A stretch of 64,000 nucleotides of DNA from Sphingomonas sp. PP-CE-1A-559 (GTDB lineage Bacteria; Pseudomonadota; Alphaproteobacteria; Sphingomonadales; Sphingomonadaceae). This document shows, in pieces, positions 25,884 to 35,064 of the stretch; position 1 is the stretch's first letter, and every line of letters starts with the position of its first letter. The notes under the pieces are model-generated. The model worked only from the letters and a program-made list of their open reading frames with translations. It was not told the origin of the DNA and did no database searches. The translations under genes were made by a program, and so were the position numbers. Where the stretch lies: the NCBI RefSeq assembly GCF_004340965.1, contig NZ_SLYA01000001.1, positions 124,001-188,000 on the forward strand. The letters are read 5' to 3'.

Positions 25884-26675
25884 ATGAGAATACCGTTCGC
25901 GCAGATCGATGCGTTTTCCGACACGCCGTTCGGCGGCAACCAGGCTGCGGTGATGCCGCTGTCCGCATGGCTCGACGACGACGTGCTCCTCAACATCGCG
26001 CAGGAGAACAACCTGAGCGAGACCGCGTTCATCGTCGCTTCGGACGACGAGGGTGTCGATTTCGATCTTCGCTGGTTCACGCCGGGGGCGGAGGTGGCGC
26101 TGTGCGGCCACGCGACGCTGGCGAGTGGGCATTTCGTGCTGTCGTCGGATACCGCGCTCGATCGGGTGCGGTTCCGGACGCGGCAGGCGGGCATGCTCGA
26201 GGTTGCTCGGGCGGATAGCGGGTATACGCTGGAGCTGCCGGCCTGGGGACCGAGCCCGAAGGCGATCCCGGAGATCGTCGCGGCGTTGAACGTCGCCGAG
26301 ACCGTCGAGACCTTGTGGCATGACAAGGGCTATGCGCTCGTGATCGTCAAAGACGAGGCCGTGGTCCGCAATCTGAAGCCAAATTACGCAGCGTTGGCTG
26401 AATTCCCGATCGTCGCGATTGTCGCGGCTCGAGGCGAGGCTACGGATATCGTCAGCCGCGTCTTCACGCCCTATTACACGATCGACGAAGATCCGGTGAC
26501 GGGCTCGGCGCATGCGGTGATGGTGCCGTATTGGGAGCCGACCTTGGGGAACAGCTTCACCGCCTATCAGGCGAGTGCGCGCGGGGGAAAACTGACGTGT
26601 CGCCTTGAGGGCGACCGGGTGGTGCTGGGCGGATCATGCGTGACGACGATCGAGGGGACGTTCTTGCTGCCTTGA
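25884..26675 (+). CDS. PhzF-family isomerase/epimerase-like protein
   Basis: 263 aa with the PhzF diaminopimelate-epimerase-like fold. Seen: QIDAFSDTPFGGNQAAV, the conserved catalytic Glu in NNLSETAFIV, RWFTPGAEVALCGHATLA and DPVTGSAHAVMVPYW. Most members are not phenazine enzymes and have unknown substrates; no phenazine genes are near. It is the third gene of a pdxH-CDF-phzF run, 10 bp after the transporter. Confidence 0.9.
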   Translation: MRIPFAQIDAFSDTPFGGNQAAVMPLSAWLDDDVLLNIAQENNLSETAFIVASDDEGVDFDLRWFTPGAEVALCGHATLASGHFVLSSDTALDRVRFRTRQAGMLEVARADSGYTLELPAWGPSPKAIPEIVAALNVAETVETLWHDKGYALVIVKDEAVVRNLKPNYAALAEFPIVAIVAARGEATDIVSRVFTPYYTIDEDPVTGSAHAVMVPYWEPTLGNSFTAYQASARGGKLTCRLEGDRVVLGGSCVTTIEGTFLLP

Positions 26676-26700
26676 TCCGTAAGGACGGCACAGGCTTCTT

Positions 26701-26807
26701 CACCCCTCCCTGGAAGGAAGGGGCCGGGGGTGGGTAGGCTGCTTGGCGAGCGCGGCGCTGGTCCGGTGAGCGACCCACCCCCAACCCCTCCCTGCCAGGG
26801 AGGGGGG
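26701..26807. repeat. paired CCCCTCCCTGGAAGG repeat
   Basis: CACCCCTCCCTGGAAGGAAG with GGGGGTGGGT at the left and ACCCACCCCCAACCCCTCCC then CCAGGGAGGGGGG at the right. It separates convergent phzF-like and UVR-motif genes. Confidence 0.88.
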
Positions 26808-26813
26808 AAGAAT

Positions 26814-27062
26814 CTACCGCTTACGCCCCTTGGTCATCGGATCGGGCTTCTTCGGCTTCACCCAGCCGGGCGGCGGCGTCATGCGTTGCTGGCTGGTGCC
26901 GAGCCCCATCGCGCCCGGCTGTTGCCGCGTCAGCCCTGCGGTGTCCGCCACCTCGCCGCCACCGCGCAGCACGCTGATCTGATCACGCAACTTGCCCGCG
27001 GTTTCGAAATCCATCGCCGCGGCGGCGGTTTCCATCTGGTGGCGTAGATCTTCGATATCCAT
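26814..27062 (-). CDS. small UVR-motif (UvrB/UvrC interaction) protein
   Basis: 82 aa. Residues 1-34 (DIEDLRHQMETAAAAMDFET AGKLRDQI) match the UVR helical hairpin by which UvrB and UvrC touch; the rest is a Pro/Lys-rich tail (PPPGWVKPKKPDPMTKGRKR). Stand-alone UVR proteins also occur as stress adaptors such as McsA, so a repair role is not assured. It lies 14 bp downstream of mnmA on the same strand and is probably co-transcribed. Confidence 0.75.
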   Translation of the reverse strand: MDIEDLRHQMETAAAAMDFETAGKLRDQISVLRGGGEVADTAGLTRQQPGAMGLGTSQQRMTPPPGWVKPKKPDPMTKGRKR

Positions 27063-27076
27063 CCGCGCTCAACGCG

Positions 27077-28198
27077 TCAGGCGGCGACGAGTGCCGCTTC
27101 GGTGTCCGCGATCCAGCCGCCGCCGAGCACGCGCTCGCCCGCATAGAGCACTGCCGCCTGACCGGGCGCGACGCCATATTCGGGCGCATCGAACACCACG
27201 CGGTCGCCGACCAGACGGGCAGGGACGGGTTTAGCCATCGACCGCACCTTGGCCGTCAGCGGCCCGGTGAAATCGCCGCCCAACCAGTTGATGTCGGTCA
27301 TCCGCGCCGCCTCGACCGCGAGCGCGCGACGGGGGCCGACGACGACGCGCTTCGTCTCAGGCTCGACTCGCACGACGTAGAGCGGCTCGGGACTGCCGCC
27401 GATCTCCAGCCCGCGGCGTTGGCCGACGGTGAAGTGGATCAGCCCACGATGTTCGCCGAGCTTTGCGCCGCCAAGGTCGACGATGTCTCCCGCCGTCTCC
27501 GCCGCTTCGGGACGCAGTTTTTTGACGAGGCCGGCGTAGTCGCCATCCGGCACGAAGCAGATGTCCTGGCTGTCCGGCTTGGCCGCGACGCCGAGGCCGA
27601 GTTCGGCAGCAATCTCGCGGACGCGCGCCTTAGGTAGGCCACCAAGAGGAAAGCGGAGGTAATCGAGCTGCGTCTGCGTGGTCGCGAACAGGAAATAGCT
27701 CTGGTCGCGTGCGGGATCGGCGCCGCGGTGGAGCTCGGCACCGTGTGCGCCTTCGACCCGGCGGACATAATGGCCGGTCGCCAGGCAATCCGCACCGAGA
27801 TCGCGCGCGAGCTTCAACAGGTCGGTGAACTTCGGCCCCATGTTGCACTGGACACACGGGATCGGCGTGCGACCGGCCAGATACTCGTCGGCGAACTTGT
27901 CGACGACCTGCTCACGGAAGCTGGTTTCGTGATCGAACACGTAATGCGCGATGCCGAGTCGGTCGCAGACCGCGCGGGCGTCGCGGATATCGCGGCCCGC
28001 GCAGCACGAACCTGCGCGGCCGACCGCCTCGCCGTGATCGTAGAGCTGGAGCGTCACGCCGATCGTCTCGGCGCCGGTAGCATGCGCGAGCGCGGCGACG
28101 ACCGAGCTGTCGACGCCGCCCGACATCGCCACGACGATGCGCTTACCGGCCATGCCCGTATCCGCGCTGGCCCCGAGCTGAAAATCGGTCTGATCCAT
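27077..28198 (-). CDS. mnmA: tRNA-specific 2-thiouridylase
   Basis: Installs the 2-thio group on U34 of Lys, Glu and Gln tRNAs (373 aa). PP-loop [16 protein letters not shown], nucleophile region [14 protein letters not shown], second Cys in [15 protein letters not shown], and GHYVRR are family features. An N-terminal stretch before [12 protein letters not shown] may be partly untranslated: an internal Met (MAGKRI) is an alternative start. Confidence 0.95.
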   Translation of the reverse strand: MDQTDFQLGASADTGMAGKRIVVAMSGGVDSSVVAALAHATGAETIGVTLQLYDHGEAVGRAGSCCAGRDIRDARAVCDRLGIAHYVFDHETSFREQVVDKFADEYLAGRTPIPCVQCNMGPKFTDLLKLARDLGADCLATGHYVRRVEGAHGAELHRGADPARDQSYFLFATTQTQLDYLRFPLGGLPKARVREIAAELGLGVAAKPDSQDICFVPDGDYAGLVKKLRPEAAETAGDIVDLGGAKLGEHRGLIHFTVGQRRGLEIGGSPEPLYVVRVEPETKRVVVGPRRALAVEAARMTDINWLGGDFTGPLTAKVRSMAKPVPARLVGDRVVFDAPEYGVAPGQAAVLYAGERVLGGGWIADTEAALVAA

Positions 28199-28393
28199 GC
28201 GGCGCTACATAAGCGCGGAGGCACTCCGTTGCAAAAAGATGCGTCGATTAACCTCGATCAGGCCAAAGCGAGTGAAAAATGCGACCGGCGAACGTCGCAA
28301 TGCAACAAATCGGCCACTGCGTGGCGGGTGTTTTACGCAGTCTTCATCCCCTTGGCCTAGACAGGGGCTTCCGAGAATGAAGCGAGTATCCCG

Positions 28394-28621
28394 TTGGACC
28401 TGAGTTTTCCCCGTTTCGATCGCGACGCAGAGGTCACCGTTCTTCCGGGTGACCTGGCCGTCCTGATCGTCGGTATCGCCGCCCGACAGGCGGCGAGCCC
28501 GACAGCGGCGGTGCAGGCGGGATTTGCTCGCGCCACGATCGATCCGAAGTTGTTTGCGCCGCTCCACGGTGCGTTCAACGGGCCGATGGCCGCGGCGTTG
28601 ACCCGTTGGAAGGAGGAATGA
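28394..28621 (+). CDS. small hypothetical protein upstream of sciP
   Basis: 75 aa from TTG 28394 (the only usable start; the frame closes 36 bp further up). It has a hydrophobic stretch (LPGDLAVLIVGIAARQAAS) and no motif I recognise. A strong AAGGAGG lies at its end and its stop overlaps an ATG, leading into a 34-codon frame and then sciP. The unusual start and lack of homology keep confidence modest. Confidence 0.45.
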   Translation: MDLSFPRFDRDAEVTVLPGDLAVLIVGIAARQAASPTAAVQAGFARATIDPKLFAPLHGAFNGPMAAALTRWKEE

Positions 28622-28623
28622 AG

Positions 28624-28728
28624 ATGCTGTTTACCGCGGCGTTTCAGCCGATCTTCAAGACCTGCGATTACAGGTCGTGTGTGCGTATCGAGAGGGGGCC
28701 CCCCGCCCCGATCAGAGGTTTCAAATGA
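28624..28728 (+). CDS. candidate 34-residue leader microprotein of sciP
   Basis: ATG 28624 lies 7 nt after GGAGG (28612-28616), the strongest Shine-Dalgarno of the locus. The frame encodes MLFTAAFQPIFKTCDYRSC and a further 15 residues, ending in TGA that overlaps the sciP ATG. Translation through it would couple to sciP. No family is recognised; it could be a leader peptide or chance. Confidence 0.4.
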   Translation: MLFTAAFQPIFKTCDYRSCVRIERGPPAPIRGFK

Positions 28729-29024
28729 TCGAGAACCAGAAAATCCGTCCCGGCAAGGTCATCGGGCCCTTGGGCGAGCAGTTGACGCTGGACAGCCTGC
28801 CACCGCCCAGCACCACGCGCTGGGTCGTGCGGCGCAAGGCCGAAGTCGTCGCCGCGGTGAATGGCGGACTGTTGAGCGTCGACGATGTCTGTGCGCGCTA
28901 CGGCCTGACGGTCGAGGAGTTCGCCGGGTGGCAGCGGGCGATCGATCGGTCGGGAATGCCCGGACTGCGCGTGACGCGGATCCAGCACTATAAGTTGTTG
29001 TACGAGCGCCAACAAAAGTATTGA
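28725..29024 (+). CDS. sciP: SciP-like DUF1153 cell-cycle regulator
   Basis: 99-aa DNA-binding protein of the DUF1153 family. The Caulobacter member, SciP, binds CtrA-controlled promoters and blocks CtrA activation. Seen: the helix-turn-helix region TRWVVRRKAEVVAAVNGGLL, DDVCARYGLTVEEFAGWQRA and TRIQHYKLLY. ATG 28725 follows AGAGGTTTCAA. CtrA is not in the window. Confidence 0.9.
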   Translation: MIENQKIRPGKVIGPLGEQLTLDSLPPPSTTRWVVRRKAEVVAAVNGGLLSVDDVCARYGLTVEEFAGWQRAIDRSGMPGLRVTRIQHYKLLYERQQKY

Positions 29025-29117
29025 GCCGCAAAACTCAAAACGCGAGCGGAACAAAAAACGCCGTTCGCACGTCTTTCCGCCATCGCCCGGATACGGGTTC
29101 AACGGAGGGAAAATATC

Positions 29118-29375
29118 ATGGGTCTCATTCTTTGGCTGATCATTGGCGGCGTCATCGGCTGGATCGCTAGCATGATCATGCGCACCGATGCGCAGCAGGG
29201 CATCTTCCTGAACATCATCGTCGGCATCGTCGGCGCGTTCATCGGTGGCCTGATCCTGTCGGGTGGTTCGATCAACAACGCACCGCTCACGCTGACCTCG
29301 TTCATCGTGTCGCTGCTGGGCGCCATCGTCCTGCTCGCGATCGTGAATCTCGTGCGTCGCGGTAGCGTCCGCTAA
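29118..29375 (+). CDS. GlsB/YeaQ/YmgE-family membrane protein
   Basis: 85 aa, three predicted membrane helices rich in Gly (LILWLIIGGVIGWIASMIM, GIFLNIIVGIVGAFIGGLIL, ILLAIVNLV-like). The 'transglycosylase-associated' family is general-stress linked with unknown molecular function. A GGAGGGAAAATATC ribosome-binding site precedes the ATG and a terminator follows. Confidence 0.9.
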   Translation: MGLILWLIIGGVIGWIASMIMRTDAQQGIFLNIIVGIVGAFIGGLILSGGSINNAPLTLTSFIVSLLGAIVLLAIVNLVRRGSVR

Positions 29376-29400
29376 GAGTTCGCTTCGTCACGCGAAGTTG

Positions 29401-29437
29401 AAGAAGGGCCGTCCGGGCAACCGGGCGGCCCTTTTTC
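29401..29437 (+). terminator. Rho-independent terminator
   Basis: AAGGGCCGTCCGGG and CCGGGCGGCCCTT form a stem of about 12 bp with one mismatch around a CAA loop, followed by TTTTT. It ends the GlsB-like transcript. Confidence 0.9.
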
Positions 29438-29471
29438 TATGTGCCCGAGCATGCGGGCCAATTCCGACGGT

Positions 29472-29580
29472 CTCCCCTCCCTGGAAGGGAGGGGGCGGGG
29501 GTGGGTCGGTTCTCTGTGTCGAAACGTCGCGGCACAAACGAGCCTACCCACCCCCAACCCCTCCCTTGCCAGGGAGGGGG
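29472..29580. repeat. paired CCCCTCCCTGGAAGGGAGGGG repeat
   Basis: CTCCCCTCCCTGGAAGGGAG with GGGGGTGGGTCGG at the left, and CTACCCACCCCCAACCCCTC then GCCAGGGAGGGGG at the right. It lies between convergent genes. Confidence 0.88.
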
Positions 29581-29591
29581 GCAACGAAGCG

Positions 29592-30329
29592 TCAGTTCAG
29601 CAGGAAGCGGACCGACAGCGTGACCGTCACGTCCTTCTCGCCGGGTGCGATCTGCGTGCTGTCCTTGGCCATCGCCGCGCGCGCCATGAACATCGGTTGT
29701 GCCGGACCACCCGTATCCTGGCCCGATTCCGCGATCGAGACGATCCGCGACACGCGCAGCCCCGCGGCCTTGGCATACAGATCCGCGCGGCGCTTGGCCT
29801 GCGCGATCGCGTCGGTCCGTGCCTCGTCCAGCGCCGCGTCGGGCTTGTCGATCGTCAGGTTCGGCCCGTCGATCTGGTTCGCACCCTCAGCCACCAGCGC
29901 ATCGAGGACCGTCCCCGACTTCGCGACGTCGCGGAAGCGGATCGAGACGGTGTTGGTCGCCTGATACCCGGTGATGACCGGCGGCTGGTTGTCCGCATAG
30001 CGATATTGCGGCGCAAGCTGGACGGTCGAGGTAGCGATGTCGCGCGGCACAACGCCTGCGCGCCTGAGCGATGCCAGCACCTTCGCCATCCGCTGCGCAT
30101 TGTCGGTGAGCGCAGCCGCCGCGGTCGTCGACTGGGATACGACGCCGGCGCGGATTGTCGCCAGATCGGGCACTCGAGTTGTCCGCCCCTCGGCGGTCAC
30201 GTCCAGAACGGTCCCGGCGGCAGGCACCATGGGCTCGACGGTCGTCGGCGCGGCCTGGGCGTTGGCAGCGACGGCAGGCAAGCTGATCGCGACGGTAGCG
30301 AGGGCGCTCAGGAACGATGCTGTCTTCAT
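29592..30329 (-). CDS. SIMPL-domain (DUF541) periplasmic protein
   Basis: 245 aa with a signal peptide (MKTASFLSALATVAISLPAV, then AANAQA) and a SIMPL/DUF541 domain: VLDVTAEGRTTRVPDLATIR, GYQATNTVSIRFRDVAKSG and AIAQAKRRADLYAKAAGLRV. The family includes oxidative-stress-related YggE; the mechanism is unclear. ATG 30329 was chosen because it begins the signal peptide. Confidence 0.9.
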   Translation of the reverse strand: MKTASFLSALATVAISLPAVAANAQAAPTTVEPMVPAAGTVLDVTAEGRTTRVPDLATIRAGVVSQSTTAAAALTDNAQRMAKVLASLRRAGVVPRDIATSTVQLAPQYRYADNQPPVITGYQATNTVSIRFRDVAKSGTVLDALVAEGANQIDGPNLTIDKPDAALDEARTDAIAQAKRRADLYAKAAGLRVSRIVSIAESGQDTGGPAQPMFMARAAMAKDSTQIAPGEKDVTVTLSVRFLLN

Positions 30330-30536
30330 TGTTTCTCTCCGGTAGAACACGACCTGCCTGTCGTCCTACACAGTTCAACGCAAGCTGAACGGCATTGCGG
30401 ATAGATCGGAATCGAAGCATGTCTGCGGTCCGCATGAGCCAAAGGGCTTGAGCGCGGTGACCTATTCATATAACACAGCCGGTGAATGGCGAAGCGGGTC
30501 GAGACAAGACCGGTCGAAATTGGGATTGTGACGCGC

Positions 30537-31727
30537 ATGAACTACGAGACGAAGACCGTCGGCCAGATTGACGGTGGCGAGCACGAAGATCAGCTGGTGC
30601 TCCCCGATTACACCGCACCGTCGCACCGCCGCCGCAACATCATCATCGCGGTCGTCGTCGTGCTGGCGATCATCGGCGCCGTCTTCGCGTTCAAGGGCGG
30701 CAAGAAGGACGCCGCCGCCGGTCCGGTCGTCGAACAGGTGCCGACCGTTTCGGTCATGGTGCCGGGGCGCAAGACCGTCGACCGCACGATTTCTGCGACC
30801 GGCACGATCGCCGCACGTCGCGAAATGCCGGTCGGCGTCGCGGGCGAGGGCGGGATGATCACGCGCGTGCTGGTCGAGCCGGGCCAGTGGGTCGCGGCGG
30901 GCCAGGTGCTGGCGACGGTCGATCGCTCGGTCCAGACCGAGACGGCCGCCTCGCTCGCCGCCTCGGTCAGCGTCGCGCGTTCCGACGAGACGATCGCGCA
31001 GGCCGAACTCGATCGCGCCAAGCAGCTCGTCGATCGCGGCTTCATCTCGAAGGCCGATCTCCAGCGCAAGGCCGCGACGCGCGACGCCGCCGCGGCGCGC
31101 GTGAAGGTCGCGCAGGCCACGCTCGGCGAGGCGCGCGCGCGCAACGGCCGGCTCGATATTCGCGCGCCCGCCGCCGGCCTCGTGCTGACGCGCGGCGTCG
31201 AATCGGGCCAGGTCGTCGGCGCGGGTACCGGCGTGCTGTTCCGCATGGCCGCGGACGGCCAGATGGAAATGCGCGCGCAGTTGAGCGAAGCGGATCTAGC
31301 CGGGCTCCATGCCGGCGCCCGCGCGACGGTCGTTCCGGTCGGCACGACTCAGGGCTTCCCGGGCCAGGTGTGGCAGGTCTCGCCGGTCATCGACCCGCAG
31401 AGCCGCCAGGGCATCGCGCGGATCGCGGTCGCCTATGACCCCGCGCTGCGGCCAGGCGGATTCGCCGCGGCGACGATCGTCGGGGGCGCGACCCAGGCAC
31501 CGTTGCTCCCTGACTCCGCGCTGCAGAGCGATGAGAAGGGCAGCTTCGTCTATATCATCGGTGCCGACGACAAGGCGGTACGCCGCGATATTAAGATCGG
31601 CCAGGTCTCCGACGCGGGCGTAACGATCTTGAGCGGACTCGACGGAACCGAACGGGTAGTGTTGTCTGCGGGCGGGTTCCTGGCGCCCGGGCAGAAGGTG
31701 AAGCCGGTCACGAAGAAAGCGAGCTGA
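30537..31727 (+). CDS. RND efflux periplasmic adaptor (membrane fusion protein)
   Basis: HlyD/AcrA-type adaptor of 396 aa. One N-terminal membrane segment (IIIAVVVVLAIIGAVFAFKG), a lipoyl/barrel-sandwich half (GGMITRVLVEPGQWVAAGQV), a coiled-coil hairpin (about 130-190, ARSDETIAQAELDRAKQLVD), then beta-barrel and C-terminal domains. ATG 30537 (MNYETKTV) is preferred; ATG 30486 would add 17 residues. The permease follows after 4 bp. Confidence 0.92.
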   Translation: MNYETKTVGQIDGGEHEDQLVLPDYTAPSHRRRNIIIAVVVVLAIIGAVFAFKGGKKDAAAGPVVEQVPTVSVMVPGRKTVDRTISATGTIAARREMPVGVAGEGGMITRVLVEPGQWVAAGQVLATVDRSVQTETAASLAASVSVARSDETIAQAELDRAKQLVDRGFISKADLQRKAATRDAAAARVKVAQATLGEARARNGRLDIRAPAAGLVLTRGVESGQVVGAGTGVLFRMAADGQMEMRAQLSEADLAGLHAGARATVVPVGTTQGFPGQVWQVSPVIDPQSRQGIARIAVAYDPALRPGGFAAATIVGGATQAPLLPDSALQSDEKGSFVYIIGADDKAVRRDIKIGQVSDAGVTILSGLDGTERVVLSAGGFLAPGQKVKPVTKKAS

Positions 31728-31731
31728 GCTC

Positions 31732-34700
31732 ATGAACTTTCGCAACATCTCGGCCTGGGCGATCCGCAACCCGGTGCCGCCGATCGTGCTGTTCATCGCG
31801 CTGACCCTGGCGGGCATCGTCAGTTTCATGCGGATGGACGTGAACAACGATCCGGACATCGATTTCCCGATCGCGATCGTCGTCATCAACCAGCCGGGTG
31901 CCGCGCCGACCGAGCTCGAGACGCAGGTCACGCAGCGCGTCGAGGCCGCGGTGCGCTCGCTCCAGGGCATCGACGAGATCACCTCGACCGTCACCGAGGG
32001 CCAGTCGCAGACCGTCGTTCAGCTCAGCATCGGCACGCCGATCGACCGCGCCGTCACCGACGTCCGCGACGCTATCGCACAGATCCGCAGCGACCTGCCC
32101 GAGGGTATCCTCGAGCCGCAGGTGTTCCGCGCGAACACCACCGACAACGATCTCGCCAGCTATTCCGTGATCGCCAAGGACATGACGGTCGAACAGCTGA
32201 GCTGGTACATCGACAACAACGTCGCGAAGGAATTGCTGTCGGTCCCCGGCATGGCCGCGGTCAACCGCAACGGCGGCGTCAGTCGCGAAATCCGCATCAT
32301 CCTCGATCCGCTCAAGCTGCAAAGCCAAGGGCTCACCGCAAGCCAGGTCAACGCCCAGCTCCGTCAGGTCAACTTGAATGCGGCGGGTGGTCGCGCCGAG
32401 ATCGCCGGGTCCGAACAGTCGGTCCGCGTGCTCGGCAACGCGAAGGACGCGGTCGCACTCGCCCAGACCCAGATCAGTGTCGGTAACGGCCGTACCGTGC
32501 GATTGGCCGACATCGCACAGGTTCGCGATCTCTACGCCGAACAGCGCAGCCGTGCCGCGATCGACGGCCGCCAGACGATCAGCTTCGACTTCCAGCGCTC
32601 CAAGGGATCGTCCGACGTCACCGTCTTTAACGAGGCGGTGAAGAAGCTCGCGGCGATGGAAAAACGCAATCCGAACGTGCATTTCGTGCTGCGCTCGAAC
32701 AGCGTCAAATACACCGAGATGCAGTATGAGAGCGCGATCCACGCGATGATCGAGGGCGCAGTGCTCGCGGTGATCGTGGTGTTCCTGTTCCTTCGCGACT
32801 GGCGCGCGACAGTGATCTCGTCGCTCGCGATTCCGCTGTCGGCGATCCCGGCCTTCTGGTTCATGGACCTGCTCGGCTTCAACCTGAACCAGATGACGTT
32901 GCTTGCGCTCAGTCTCGTCGCGGGCGTGCTGGTCGACGACGCGATTGTCGAGATCGAGAACATCGTCCGGCACATGCGGATGGGCAAGTCCGCCTATCAG
33001 GCCTCGATCGACGCCGCCGACGAGATCGGTCTCGCCGTGCTGGCCACGACGATGGCGATCGTCGCCGTGTTCCTGCCGGTCGGCCTGATGCCGGGTATCT
33101 CGGGGCAGTTCTTCAAGAATTTCGGCCTGACGGTGGTCGCCTCGGTACTTATGAGCCTCGCGGTCGCGCGTCTCGTCACGCCGATGCTCGCCGCGTATTT
33201 CCTCAAGTCCGCCGGCCCCGCTGTGCACGGCGAGGGCGTCCTGATGGACGGCTATATGGCAACGCTGAAGTGGACGCTGGAGACCGGCAAGGCGAAGGCC
33301 TCGGCCGCCCGTGGCGGCTTCCACCGCTTGACCAGCCGTTTCCGCGATCACCGGTTCTGGGTGCTCGGGCTCGGCCTGTTCGCGTTCCTGATGACGATCG
33401 TGATGTTCGCGGTCCTGCCGATGACGTTCCAGCCTGCGCAGGACAACGACACCTCGATGGCGGTCATCGACATGGTGCCGGGCACGACGCTGGCGCAGAC
33501 CGAAGCGGTGGTGACCAAGGTCGCGGCGCTGATCGGATCGCAGCCCGACGTCCAGTCCATCTACGCGCGCAGCGGTGCCAACGGTTCGGTCAATGCCGGC
33601 CGCGTCACCGCGACGCTGAAAGACGACCGCAAGATGAAGAGCACGGAGTTCGAGCGCAGCCTCGCACCCCAGCTCGCGGCGATCCCCGACGCACGCGTCT
33701 CGTTCCGATCTCAGAATGGCTGGGGCGGCAGCACGCGCGACATGAGCGTGACGCTGGGTGGCGACGATCCCAAGCTGCTCGATGCGACCGCGCAGAAGAT
33801 CGTGACCGAAATGTCGCGCCTGCCGACGCTGGTCGCGCCGCGCGTCGCCGGCAACATGCAGCGCCCGGAAATCGTCATCAAGCCGCGCTTCGATCTTGCC
33901 GCCAATCTCGGCGTGACGACGCAGGCGCTGTCGTCGGCGATCCGGATCGCGACGCTCGGCGACATCGACCAGAACTCGGCGCGCTTCTCGCTCTCCGATC
34001 GCCAGATCCCGATCCGCGTCGCGCTCGACCAGGGCGCGCGTAGCGAGCTGTCGACGATCCAGAACCTGCCGGTCTCGACCGCCTCGGGTGGTTCGGTGCC
34101 GCTCAACCTGGTGGCGGAGATCACGCTCGGCTCCGGTCCGACCAAGATCGACCGCGTCAATCAGCAGCGTCAGCTGACGATCGGCGCCGATCTCGCGCCG
34201 GGGATAGTCTCCGGCGTCGCGCAGAAGCAGATCGATGCGCTGCCGACGATGGCGAACCTGCCGACCGGCGTGAACAAACTCGTGCTGGGGCAGTCGAAGT
34301 TCCAGGCGGAGATGATCAACAACTTCATCCTGGCGGTGATCGCGGGGACATTCCTGGTGTTCGCGGTGCTGGTGCTGCTGTATCGCCGTGCGCTGCCGCC
34401 GTTCGTCAACATGGGGTCGCTGTTGCTGGCGCCGCTGGGCGGGTTGATCGCGTTGTGGGCGACGGGCAATCCGGTATCGATGCCGGTGTTCATCGGCATC
34501 CTGATGCTGCTCGGCATCGTCGCGAAGAACTCGATCCTGCTGATCGATTTCGCGCTGGAGGAGATGGGCAAGGGCGTCGACGTCTGGACCGCGGTGGTCG
34601 ATGCCGGCCACAAGCGCGCGCAGCCGATCGTGATGACCACGGTGGCGATGGTCGCGGGCATGATCCCGACCGCGCTGTCGCTGGGCGGCGACGGATCGTG

Positions 34701-34953
34701 GCGCGCGCCGATGGGCATCGTCGTGATCGGCGGGCTCGTCCTGTCGACCATCCTGACCCTGTTGATCGTCCCCGCGGCGTTCAGCCTCGCGGTCGGGATC
34801 GAGCGGTATATCGGCCCACGCCTCGGCCGCAGCCTGCTCACCTATCGCCCCGGCGACGACGGCAGCGAAGTGATCGGGCTCGCCGGACCGTCGGGCCCAC
34901 GGCTCGGACCGGCAACCCCCAAGCTCGGCGATGGCGCACAGCCAGCCGAGTGA
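31732..34953 (+). CDS. RND efflux transporter permease (HAE1/AcrB type)
   Basis: Inner-membrane proton-driven drug exporter of 1073 aa. N-terminal helix at IRNPVPPIVLFIALTLAGIV, two large periplasmic loops, and RND motifs such as GVLVDDAIVEIENIVRHMRM (TM4 Asp pair) and GIVAKNSILLIDFALEEMGK. No outer-membrane channel gene is linked, so it probably borrows one. The last about 50 residues are a hydrophilic tail. The substrate is not predictable. Confidence 0.95.
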   Translation: MNFRNISAWAIRNPVPPIVLFIALTLAGIVSFMRMDVNNDPDIDFPIAIVVINQPGAAPTELETQVTQRVEAAVRSLQGIDEITSTVTEGQSQTVVQLSIGTPIDRAVTDVRDAIAQIRSDLPEGILEPQVFRANTTDNDLASYSVIAKDMTVEQLSWYIDNNVAKELLSVPGMAAVNRNGGVSREIRIILDPLKLQSQGLTASQVNAQLRQVNLNAAGGRAEIAGSEQSVRVLGNAKDAVALAQTQISVGNGRTVRLADIAQVRDLYAEQRSRAAIDGRQTISFDFQRSKGSSDVTVFNEAVKKLAAMEKRNPNVHFVLRSNSVKYTEMQYESAIHAMIEGAVLAVIVVFLFLRDWRATVISSLAIPLSAIPAFWFMDLLGFNLNQMTLLALSLVAGVLVDDAIVEIENIVRHMRMGKSAYQASIDAADEIGLAVLATTMAIVAVFLPVGLMPGISGQFFKNFGLTVVASVLMSLAVARLVTPMLAAYFLKSAGPAVHGEGVLMDGYMATLKWTLETGKAKASAARGGFHRLTSRFRDHRFWVLGLGLFAFLMTIVMFAVLPMTFQPAQDNDTSMAVIDMVPGTTLAQTEAVVTKVAALIGSQPDVQSIYARSGANGSVNAGRVTATLKDDRKMKSTEFERSLAPQLAAIPDARVSFRSQNGWGGSTRDMSVTLGGDDPKLLDATAQKIVTEMSRLPTLVAPRVAGNMQRPEIVIKPRFDLAANLGVTTQALSSAIRIATLGDIDQNSARFSLSDRQIPIRVALDQGARSELSTIQNLPVSTASGGSVPLNLVAEITLGSGPTKIDRVNQQRQLTIGADLAPGIVSGVAQKQIDALPTMANLPTGVNKLVLGQSKFQAEMINNFILAVIAGTFLVFAVLVLLYRRALPPFVNMGSLLLAPLGGLIALWATGNPVSMPVFIGILMLLGIVAKNSILLIDFALEEMGKGVDVWTAVVDAGHKRAQPIVMTTVAMVAGMIPTALSLGGDGSWRAPMGIVVIGGLVLSTILTLLIVPAAFSLAVGIERYIGPRLGRSLLTYRPGDDGSEVIGLAGPSGPRLGPATPKLGDGAQPAE

Positions 34954-35064
34954 CGCCATCGCGCCCCTCGTGTTGAGCGACGTTGAAGCTCCGCGCGATG
35001 GCGTGGCGTCGCGTAATACGGCACGAACGGCGCCTGCACGGGTCGTCGAGTCGAGCATGGGGAG
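34954..35064. other. intergenic segment before the minisatellite
   Basis: Start of a 531-bp gap. It has CTCGTGTTGAGCGACGTTGAAG, cut here to its core GTTGAGCGACGTTGAAG, which resembles the TTCGACTTCGCTCA repeat type in reverse. The segment from GCACGAACG (35021) recurs, diverged, from 35226, suggesting a larger duplicated unit. Confidence 0.4.
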
